In this document: positions 55,225 to 64,000 of the stretch, one piece after another
Position numbering within the stretch: the first letter of the stretch is position 1
Layout: every line of letters starts with the position of its first letter
Assembly (NCBI GenBank): GCA_018389105.1
Contig: JACATO010002187.1
Location: 1,018,001-1,082,000 of the forward strand
Direction: 5' to 3'
DNA from: Nautilus pompilius
Taxonomy: Eukaryota > Mollusca > Cephalopoda > Nautilida > Nautilidae
DNA: 64,000 bases
Made by a program: the position numbers and the translations under genes
The notes under the pieces: model-generated
The model's database searches: none
What the model saw: the letters and a program-made list of their open reading frames with translations, nothing else
Told to the model about the DNA's origin: nothing

Positions 55225-55500
55225 CACATGGTCAATACTGACCCGTCTGTCTGTCTGTCCATAACTTGGGTGCCAGCACTGTGTAGTGGACAGGATAAGC
55301 TATCCAGAAAAACCCTACTGGAGCTCATTTGATTAAAAGTTAAAAGAAACCAGTTCCCAGAGGAAACCCGTGCAAAGCAGGGTGGTACATGAAAGGTAGA
55401 GAAACCACCACTAGGGGCTAGACACCAAGCATACATAGCCTAGGCCCGCTTGGGACCTAACTGCAGCTGCCAACAATCCTGCTATGCTAACCTGCCACCC
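55225..55500 (-). repeat. Probable SINE (copy F), divergent
   Basis: The minus strand has cagggtggcaggttagcatag at its start and a body with tttctctacctttcatg, ctttgcacgggtttcctc and a late cacagtgctggcaccc, broadly like the gggtttcctcc-containing bodies of copies C and D. The B-box is not convincing, so this is the least certain SINE call. Confidence 0.45.
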
Positions 55501-58371
55501 TATATATTAAACACAGGCAGAGAGTAACGAGACAATACAAACTGATTTCTTTTCCCTTTGTCTTCAGCTGTCAATTATGAGAATCTTGTAAAAAAATATA
55601 TATATAAAATAAAATAAACAGTATAATTTTCACTGCTCATTTTCTATAAAACTCTACAAAACTTTATGAAGAAAAATGTTTAACTAAGAAAACAAAATAA
55701 ATATCCTTAATGGAATCTTTCCGACATTGTTACCAATACATATTACAGAATACATGCTCACCATATGCCACATTTAATATTTTAGCTTTCTTGGCCATTA
55801 AAATAAAGTTTATTTAATCCTTGGTATGACGCACTGCACTCCACTATCCTTCAAATATGTGTCATCAGCACAGGTTGAACCACAAGGGTTAAAACTGCGT
55901 ATCTTTCTCATTAATATAACCCCTTGTAACGACAGATCCCACGTGTTTTGCATTATGAGTGTGTTGACTAAAACACACAGCCAGTTCGAAACAAATACTA
56001 GTGTTTCTGGGCTGGGGGGAGGTGTAAACCCGTGGTATAATTAAGATAAAAACTGACATGATATATGGAGGGTTAATGAATGGGGTGGCACTGTTAACAC
56101 TAAACAATTTTTAGATTTTGCATGGATATAACATACTGATGATGGAAGGTTAAAGTTTAAAAAAAATACAAGACAAAAAAGGGCACTTTTTCAAGAAAGA
56201 CGTGTAACAGCAGCAAGACGGCCCTCTTCTGGTTAAGTCCCAACAATCGGTGACTCACCCTAATTAATAAAGTTGCAATTTCGATGTCTTTATTTCCAAA
56301 TCTTAAAGTTTCTGGTATAATGAGCCAATACACAACTCTTGTCAGCATACCATTTATCCAATAAGAAACTTTTGTACATTAAAAACAGCTCAAAATTTAC
56401 AAAACTAATGAAGCAGTCAGTGGCAGACACGTGCCTGTCATGCCTGTATTAAATTAAATGCCAGCTAATCATCTCAACAGTAGAAATAAATAGCTAAAAA
56501 AAGACTGGCTAATATTTTTGCCTACATGCAATGTCATTTCTTGTTTAAGCATCATTTTAAGTGAAGCAACCATATCCATTTCTTTATCAAATAAATTTAA
56601 AAGATTTTTCTAGCTAAGCAGCATTGCTTGTTATGCAGAGATCACTGGGAGGGAATAACAAACATGCAAGGTTTCTAAAAGCACTTATCACAAATACCTT
56701 CTACTCTGAACACTGGATACACTGTTGACATTTGTTCTTAGGTTCTCTCTTCAGTTCAACATCACATTATATATATATATTTTTTTTTTGAAAATAAAAC
56801 TTTTACTGTTTTAGAACTGCTGCTCCTTTCAGTGTTTTCCACATTATTATACCCATGTTTTGATAAATCAATCTATCCAGATTAACACTTAACCAGAAGC
56901 ATCAGTCTGGCCTGAAGGTGAAAGAGGAAGGTAGGGGCAAAGATGGAAAATCCCACAAATGTTCATTCAATCACCACTTCTCCACACACACGCATCACAA
57001 GTCAAAAAAAAAAAAAAAAAAAAAACCGGAAAATTCCATAGTGGAAATCAAAATCTTCAAAAGTTTAATGATAACCAATCTCAGGATAGGCTGTATATCC
57101 AAATCCCAATAAATACATAACTAGGCAAGGTCAAAAGCCAAAATACTAAAAGCAATAATGTTCTACAAACACAGGGTCCAAAATTGAAAATACTGTGAAA
57201 GTGTTAAAAGTATAACTCAGCATTTAAAGTCAAAAGCTCTTAAATTATAATGGAGAAGCATCAACTTTTTAGTGCGGCCTTGTTGGCTCACCATCTACGT
57301 CCACTTGCGCCGGAAATCTGTTCACTTCTATGGAAAGGGGAAGTCCACACAAATAAAACTGTGCCACCCTTCTTTCGGCCCTTTGAAGAAGAAATTATTT
57401 CCCTTCTACCATAACAAAGGACCTTCTTGCCTGGGTAGTAGAGGCAAAGTTAAGATAATTCTCAATCTCTTCATTTATAACAACAAGTGGGGTTTCTTTC
57501 AGTCTTGTTTTAGTTCTTGAGAATCTGCAACCTGCTTTCCTGTAGAACCGACAGCTTGATCAATTAGCGTGTTTATATGTCAGAACAATTATTTCAATTA
57601 GCAAATCCCGATCAGTCAACACATATTAATACCAAGAATAAATAATTATGCAAAAAAAAAAAAAAAAAAAAAAGGCAGTGGAGAAGCTTTCTATATCATG
57701 AAAATCAGACTTTAACTTTATACTGGTTGCTTACTCTGGAATATGCAATCCATAAATCAAAGCAAAGTTTTAGATATATTTTTTTTATAAAATAAAATTG
57801 GTGATGTATAATTTCACATACTGTAAGATATTATTCTGATAATAATGTAGTAGAATACAGATACTCCATGCTGTGACCATCTCTGATTTCAACAATTTTT
57901 AAAATATTTTCCAAAATCTATGTATCTGTATGTATCTGACTTTTTTCTTCTTTTATCAAAAGAATATATTGGCAGAATGTTGCAATATATCACAATTCCT
58001 CAAAGTTGATATAAATTGAGCAATTATTCAAGGTGTTTTTACTCTTTAATTTTCAATTGCAAATAAATTCTCACGGTTATAGATTTTGGGCAACTGGATA
58101 AAATTTGGACACGAAGTTTCATGTACAAATCTGTTCCAGCGGGACCTTTTAGACCTGTTAATTTTCCTACTTGTGATGTCACAGTGAGCGGGCCAAGCAC
58201 TGTTCAGCTGATTAATTGATAATCAGACATTTTCATAATCAGCAAGCAATCTAATAAACATGCATTCAGCTCAGAAGAGTCCATACAGGAGTCAAATGTG
58301 CATAACGTTTGCAAACATCGGATATCTTCATATGATATTAAATAATGATAATTTCAATCTGCAGAGATATT
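55501..58371. other. No gene seen; AT-rich intronic sequence
   Basis: It contains A-runs at 57005-57025 and 57652-57673 and a TA/T tract near 56769-56790. The open segment 57272-57520 on the plus strand (82 codons) is not recognised. Confidence 0.4.
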
Positions 58372-58700
58372 TAATGGGTAATGCAGTGGTCTGGTAGATA
58401 AACTACTGGAATGCTATGTTTGAAAGCCAGAGTTCAAATCCCAGTTAGTACTGGCTCAGTTTGGCAAACCATGGCTCTTGTTCCTTTTCATTAGCAAGGC
58501 ATATATATGGGTTTCCTCCAGTATACTCCCACCTCTTTTTTTAAGAGTTCTAGTAGAGATTTTCTGCAGTAGGCATATGGCTAACCAGCACACCCTGTTC
58601 TCTTGATTGGTTTAGGAAAACAAAACCAGGGAGTTTGCTCTGGTAGATGGGTGAACACCTGACAGGCCAATGTTGTCATACCACAGGTTCAAAAAAGAGA
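58372..58700 (+). repeat. tRNA-derived SINE (copy C)
   Basis: The plus strand has a tRNA-like head with gtctggtagataaactactgg near the A-box position and a very good B-box, gagttcaaatccc, about 55 bp later. The body continues tggctcagtttggcaaacca, then ggctcttgttcc, then gggtttcctcc. This copy best links the tRNA-like head with the shared body, so I use it as the reference for the family. Confidence 0.8.
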
Positions 58701-60564
58701 TATTTAACAAAGCCCAGTTACATCTATCTATCAGCTAAAATGTCAATAAAGCATTGTCTTTTTTTTTTTTTTGCTAAATGCTAGTGGAAAGAATACTAGA
58801 AATCAGTCTAAAGTTTTAAAACAGTATTTTCCAATAAATTTGTTTCCATTAAAATTCTTATTTTGGCTTTAACAAGGGCACATCTGTAACCCAACCCTAT
58901 GTATCTGGAAAACCCTGGCCTCGATTTTTTATATTTTCAACTGCTTAATAAGCAATAAATCTTAATCAGTAATAACAAAATTGAAAAGGAGAGAGATTTC
59001 CCTCAGAAAGTACTGCATGCTGTGTGCATTTGCGTACACATACTTACAATATCTTGAACACCATGGTGCTGGCAAGGTCAAAGAATGCAAGCAACTATGG
59101 CCACCATATCAGTCAGTGCCCAGGGCTCTTTCTCTAAGAGCCAGACCCATTATTTTTCTCCAGCTACGCAAACGCTAATTATCCGACTAAATTTTAGATA
59201 AATAAAATTCAAACCATCTCTCAATTATTCCGCTACTTTATAGGGAAAGTGGCCAACACAAGCAAACTCTGCTAACAGTGGGGCGAAACTTGACGGGGTT
59301 GGGGAGGCTACAAAAAGATAATAATAAAAAAGCTGGTGAGCAGAGTCAACAAGGTACTGGCTTGACTCTAAATCAAACCAATCTAAACCCAGGGGAGCTA
59401 CCATGATAGGAATAGCTTCTATACTACTACCTGGAAAAGGAAATAAAACAAATCTATCCATCTGCTTCAGTTATCACATTTAATAATAAGCATGTATAAT
59501 TATCAAACAATCCTCTTTTTTTATATATGCATCCTGAGCTTGTGAGACTTTTTGACAAATGTACCACTTTAAATGTATATGAAAGAAAATTTTTTTTAAT
59601 CTATTTATAAACATTCTGGAGCTCAAAAATGTATCATGCTGGCCATAAATATCTGTACACCTTAGAAGAAAAATGCATAAATAAGAACACCACCACTCAA
59701 TGCTTTCCAGAGCCACTTATATAAACAGCCATGCTAATGGTTACTTTCATCCAATGAATGGTTAAAAGTTACCTAAAACAGTCAGGGTAAAATCACTTAA
59801 GGCCAATTTCTACCATTAGAACAGTAGTAGTACCACCAGTTTTAGCTGTTATGGACAGCAGTTGTCCTCCACACCAATTTAACACATGCACAAAAAGAAC
59901 TTATCCTGTGACCATTCCCGAGCACAACCTGCCTTGTCAAAATCAAGTCAACAAAAGGACCAACAGACAGCGTCGTTGCCTGGTGTAGTGTAGTGTGTGT
60001 GAGTGAGAGTGAAAATCTGGTGAGGAGGAGACCCATTTTTAAATTAGAACTCACGGACGGAAATATTAACAGAACTCAAAATTTGCTCAGCGTTCTTCGT
60101 GTCGTGTTAACTTTTACCAAAATTGCACCAGAGTGCACCCTTTAAGTCAGTATTCACCCCACACCACAGAGGGCACATGAAATGTAATCTTTTAATTTTG
60201 GCCACTCATGTGCCTGTTAATAGGACACAAGATTTGAAAAATAAAACTAAGCATATTTATTTATTCTTGGAGAAGACAACCACTCACTCTCTCAAAACAG
60301 AAAATATATAATTGTGTCTTGGAAGAAACATGCTATGGGAGGGGACCTGTCCCCTTCCCACTGTAACCAACTGATGAAAGAATCAATTGAGTCTTTTTTT
60401 TTTTTTCTGGGGAAAATCTCTCAAATTGAAAGCATGTTGCTGATTTTTATGTTATTATTGGTACATACAAATACTAGAATTTTTCCTTAACAAATATCAC
60501 CTGCTGCTACTACTGCAGAGTCCCATTTTTTTTTTTAAAAAAAGAAACCTGTATTTTGAATTAG
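58701..60564. other. No gene seen
   Basis: AT-rich with T-runs at 58759-58772 and 60396-60407. Open segments near 59225-59716 on the minus strand have no recognised content. Confidence 0.4.
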
Positions 60565-60905
60565 GCAGCAGATGTCCAGTTGCATATGGTCTACCTGCTG
60601 TGACTGAGGGCCCAGGGTCAAATCTCATCAGGATCCAGCTCCGCTTGGCAACCTCACCATGGTTTCTTCCCGCTCTTCTGTGCCAGTCTGGCCGTGGGTT
60701 TCCTCCCACAGCTAAACAGGAAATCTAGTAAAGACTTTCTTCTTCACTGCCTGCTGCACTTCTTGATAGCCAGCTCCTTTCCCAGTTTCCACAGGTGGGA
60801 TTTAAGCACCAGCCACTTGGCTTCTTTCAAAATGGAGACTGGTTACTGAAACAGAACCAAACCTGGCTGGTTGGTTACCTGTCCCTATGCCTCAACACTA
60901 ACACC
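60565..60905 (+). repeat. tRNA-derived SINE (copy D)
   Basis: The plus strand has a degraded head with a B-box-like gggtcaaatctc, then cttggcaacctcaccatggt, then ttcttcccgctcttctg, then gggtttcctcccac. The downstream part (60720-60900) includes aggaaatctagtaaagact and a second gtttggttct-type segment. It is longer than the other copies and may retain the family's 3' part. Confidence 0.72.
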
Positions 60906-61052
60906 AAAGGGGATTAAGTATTTTAAGCTAGTTGATTTTCCTTTCTAACACAGGTTGTTTGTTTTTTTAAATTATTTTTAGATGATATAAAGTAAAATTT
61001 CAAAACTGCTCTCTTTTTTTTCAAAATTAAATAAGATACTTAATAAGTTATG

Positions 61053-61109
<57 letters not shown>

Positions 61110-61440
61110 TATCCATTGTATATTTCTTCAAAAATATTTTCAGAAAACTAATATATAATTTATTTATTTATTTCTCCTATTTGCTGATTAGAAATCTTAA
61201 TTATGCCTAAATAATGAAAAAATATCCAGTTTACTTTTCTTGAGCAAAATTATTGGTTCTAACATTAAAAAGCGTCAATAAAGTAAAACGCTCAAAAACT
61301 TTCTGTAATTTTATTTGCAGTGGCGCTATTGCCATCTTAGTGGGTAAAAGGAATACAGCCGTAAACAACTAAAATCTGTCAAGGAAAAACTCAGATACTA
61401 TTCAGACTGGATGCAAAGTTAACTATTATGCAGGAATTGT
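60906..61440. other. No gene seen; contains ATA microsatellite
   Basis: AT-rich spacer between two SINE copies, with the trinucleotide array at 61053-61110. Confidence 0.5.
61053..61110. repeat. (ATA)n microsatellite
   Basis: About 19 uninterrupted ATA/TAA units. Confidence 0.97.
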
Positions 61441-61444
61441 TTAC

Positions 61445-61690
61445 AGTGGTGATGACTCGCATCGCACCATCCATACTCTCTTGCCCACTCCCCAGAGCCC
61501 CTCTGGTGACAGGCATGCGGTAAGATGGTTGGACAACTGGCAAGGTTTAGGGTGGCGCATCCATGACTAGCTGGCGAGGAAAAGGGAGCAGAAGCCATGC
61601 TAGGGAAATGTGCTAAACCAAGCCAGTTCTGACTGGTATTCAATCTCAAGCCCTTGGCCAAGATCAACACAGTATGCCTAAGGAAGCAGT
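61445..61690 (-). repeat. tRNA-derived SINE (copy E)
   Basis: The minus strand has cttgagattgaataccagtc (degraded B-box region), then tggcttggtttagcac, then ctagcatggcttctgctcc, matching the body order of copies A, C and D. Its orientation is opposite to copy D, which lies about 0.5 kb away. Confidence 0.7.
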
Positions 61691-63424
61691 CCACTGCAGA
61701 TAGTAGTTTCTTGCCCCCTTTTGCACAGTGAACAACTGATTCTGGTATTTAGCAATACAGTGGATTAAACTTTTAAAAGCTGCCGAATTCTTGATAGATG
61801 AACATGTTCTAAAACACTGCATTTTCAGTTTAAGAACAGCATTTGTTTTTGCAGACAAAAAAAGAATTTCTTCATACTTTATCAATTACTGTAACAAGTT
61901 TTTGAGGTTTAATAGCAGATGCATTATTCTCTGAAGCAAAAATATGTACTAGTAGCATCATTAGACAAGTACCAGTAAATACGTGAACTGAACCGAGCAA
62001 AACATGCTAAACCAAGGATAATAATAAATAATGTTAACAATAAACCTTGCTTTTTATCAATTTATATATTTGCCATTATAGGTGACTCTGACAAAAAAAA
62101 CAAAACAAAGTTTGTCCTTATCCAACTACAAAAGTCAACTTTATTTAGTTATTAGGCACCACTACTATATTTACTGAAATGCTGGATTACAGTACAATTT
62201 TATACTATTAGTTCTCTGGTTCACAGATCTGCCAACCTCCTCAAAGTAAAATTCAGAATCACAAGAAGTTTTAATACTAGCTGCTTAAAAAAAATGTAAT
62301 TAATTAAAGGTACGTGCAACATTTTACGCAGTTACCAGTAACATGTCAGACAAGTGCTGCTCTGAGATTTCTGCCTGTATTTTTCCAATAATACATAATA
62401 AGCACATGCTTACCAGAAACATGTTTCAGCCTTTGAATAGGAATACGCTAGTTTGCGTGAAGCTGATCTTTTTAAATTGTTAAATGAAATTTTCTTTTAG
62501 GAAACCGGAAAACCAAAAAGAAAATACATCTGAAAACCAGAACAGACTGTCTGTATAGCTTGCCTTGAACCGTCCCAGCACAAATGATCTCAGCACGGTG
62601 TCTTGGGTCAAGAACAGTAAGCGCCTAGCGGGTGGCCAGGTCCTTTCCAACATGGTGATTTGGACACAGAGAGAGTGCCAGCCTTAACTATACACCGGTA
62701 AAAAAAAATCCACAAACTCTGGAAGAGTTGACAAGGAACGGTTGGTTAATTCCTTCTCTGAATCAGAAATAGCTTTTGTACGCACCGGATAAATCGATGA
62801 ACTCGTACATGCAGCAACAGCAGCAACAACTTATTTCTGATCTGTCTTGTAGTTTGTTTTTTTTTTTTTTGCTGTTAAATGGCCAGACATGTCAGCATTC
62901 TCCCCCTCCCCAGCCCTTAAAAAAGCCCCACCCACCACCCCTTGTCATGCTGCTGCTACTGTTCTTTTTTGCAATAAAAAAAAAAGGGGAGGATCATTTT
63001 TGTACTAGTTTAAAATTTATTTATTTACCCTTTGTTTTTGTTTAGTCAGTCATCCTTGGATCCTTGGTAATTCCTCCACCGGAAAATACCAGGTGAACAT
63101 TAACAATGACAACGCGAGCTTTGTTCGTGCAGAGCATCTTTACCTGAATCTACAAATTGGACAGTGTTACCTCTGCAAGAACAAAGGAAAAGAAAAGAAC
63201 CACTATGGAGGGAGGGAGGGGAAGCATTTCTGGTTCTGTGTGTGTGTGTGTGAAAATGTGCCCAACCTGTCAACTGGTTTGCTGCGAAAACAAACGGAAA
63301 ATCACCAATCTAATGAACCTTTCAGACCAACCATTCATTCCCCCTTTTTTTGCATTAACTGTATGCACGCTTAATGCAAAGTGCCTGGTGACATTCCCCT
63401 CCTCGACCTTTGCCCCTCCCCCCT

Positions 63425-63465
63425 TTATTATTATTATTATTATATTATTATTATTATTATTATTT
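63425..63465. repeat. (ATT)n microsatellite
   Basis: TTA/ATT units with one interruption near the middle. Confidence 0.95.
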
Positions 63466-63478
63466 TACGCCGATTAAT

Positions 63479-63499
63479 TAATATATATATATATATATT
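63479..63499. repeat. (TA)n microsatellite
   Basis: About ten TA units followed by a T-run. Confidence 0.93.
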
Positions 63500-63700
63500 T
63501 TTAACCGAAATTCAAATGTTTACGATAATTAGAGAACCTTTCGTGACTGCGCTAATCCTTGCTACGTTTATACCGACATGAGGCGGCAATTTAATAATAA
63601 TTAAAAAATAAAAAAAAATTTAAATTAAAATTAAATAAAATTTTAAAAACAAAAAAAAAAAAGCCAACAAAGAAAACAACGAGGCGTACAGAGGAGTGTG

Positions 63701-64000
63701 ATCCCAGTATTCGGTACACGACTGTTGGGGGGGGGGGTGGGGCCGGGCGAGTCTTGGAGAGAGTCGCCACCACTTATTAACTGCAATATTTAATCAATCA
63801 ACATTCACACACACACACACACCATCTTAACTGCCGCATACTTACTGGTGACCGTTTGGAGGGGGGACAACATGGTTAATTTCGTTAACCTAGTTAGTAA
63901 ACATCATCGGACCAACCGCTTTCTGGTTGTGTGTTTTCGTGTTGTGCATTTCGCCTGTTTACTGCCCTGCCCCCCCCCCCGACCCCGGACCCCCCCCGTT
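63701..64000. promoter_or_regulatory. GC/CpG-richer edge, possible 5' region of FoxK
   Basis: The last 300 bases are richer in G, C and CpG than the rest of the window (for example ggccgggcgag, gagtcgccacc, atcggaccaaccg). They contain two long G/C runs (63727-63747 and 63966-63997) able to form G-quadruplexes on opposite strands. On the minus strand a textbook donor, GTAAGTATG, lies at 63845-63837. This composition would fit the surroundings of a first exon or promoter of a minus-strand gene such as FoxK. No start codon or FHA-coding sequence was seen, so this is an inference from composition and one splice signal. Confidence 0.3.
63806..63823. repeat. (CA)n microsatellite
   Basis: Nine CA units near the right edge. 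Confidence 0.93.

Larger units (their letters stand above)
61691..63700. other. No confident gene; mixed simple repeats near right edge
   Basis: A plus-strand open segment at 62776-63045 starts MYAPDKSMNSYM followed by six glutamines from a CAG-rich run. The rest is homopolymer-driven, so I do not call it a gene. T-, C- and A-runs are common. TTA and TA microsatellites lie at 63425-63465 and 63479-63499. Confidence 0.35.
14872..64000 (-). other. Inferred giant FoxK intron 1, with nested repeats
   Basis: The exon at 14871-14704 needs an upstream exon ending two bases into a codon and encoding the FHA core (GRNSS- and SRRHL-type motifs, then GKNGVFVDG). I searched the minus strand by eye and found no such motifs up to 64000. 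The simplest reading is one intron of at least 49 kb whose 5' end is beyond the window. Alternatives are a missed, very divergent first exon, or an assembly join. The stretch is filled with transposon relics, SINEs and microsatellites, described separately. Confidence 0.5.

Noticed and set aside
62776..63045. Plus-strand open frame with a polyglutamine run
   Set aside because: The glutamines come from a CAG-rich microsatellite and the remainder is translated T-, C- and A-runs. No family resemblance and no splice context.

Overview
This window looks like a gene-poor, AT-rich piece of an animal genome. It has spliced genes, tRNA-derived SINEs, many microsatellites and several kinds of decayed cut-and-paste DNA transposon. 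The repeat mix (Tc1, mariner, pogo/Tigger and hAT relics, plus SINEs with a shared non-tRNA body) suggests a lophotrochozoan, possibly a cephalopod mollusc. That placement is an inference from repeat style, not from a diagnostic sequence.

Only one host gene is clearly recognisable. It is FoxK, a forkhead transcription factor with an FHA domain, on the minus strand. Four consecutive internal exons are well supported, in transcription order 14871-14704, 11782-11494, 7297-7104 and 6692-6502. Every junction has AG/GT signals and the reading frame is kept throughout. Together they encode the last strands of the FHA domain, a Ser/Pro-rich linker, the complete forkhead domain with its basic C-terminal wing, and the start of a Ser/Pro-rich C-terminal region. 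The FHA-encoding first exon was not found between 14872 and 64000, so it probably lies beyond the right edge. That would make most of the window one intron of at least 49 kb. The 3' exons lie beyond the left edge.

The rest is repeat landscape. Region 1-6500 holds a pogo/Tigger-type transposase relic, a complete non-autonomous hAT with a near-perfect target duplication, and a broken Tc1-like element. FoxK intron 3 (7298-11493) is mostly filled by a 3.4-kb copy of an interspersed repeat. That copy carries remnants of an unclassified transposase-like protein, and three shorter relatives lie in intron 1, all in the same orientation. The inferred intron 1 holds a MITE with TA-flanked pogo-like ends, two related Tc1-like relics, a nested pair (a mariner inside a Tc1-like element, both with complete ends), a ZBED-type hAT relic, a complete ZMYM1-like hAT with degraded coding sequence, six SINE copies and many microsatellites.

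All transposase reading frames carry stops or frameshifts, so none looks autonomous today. The two most useful items for follow-up are a splice-flanked open segment at 37227-37354, in FoxK orientation and phase-compatible with FoxK exon 14871-14704, and the unclassified repeat family. No bacterial-type system, CRISPR array or convincing tRNA or rRNA gene was seen.
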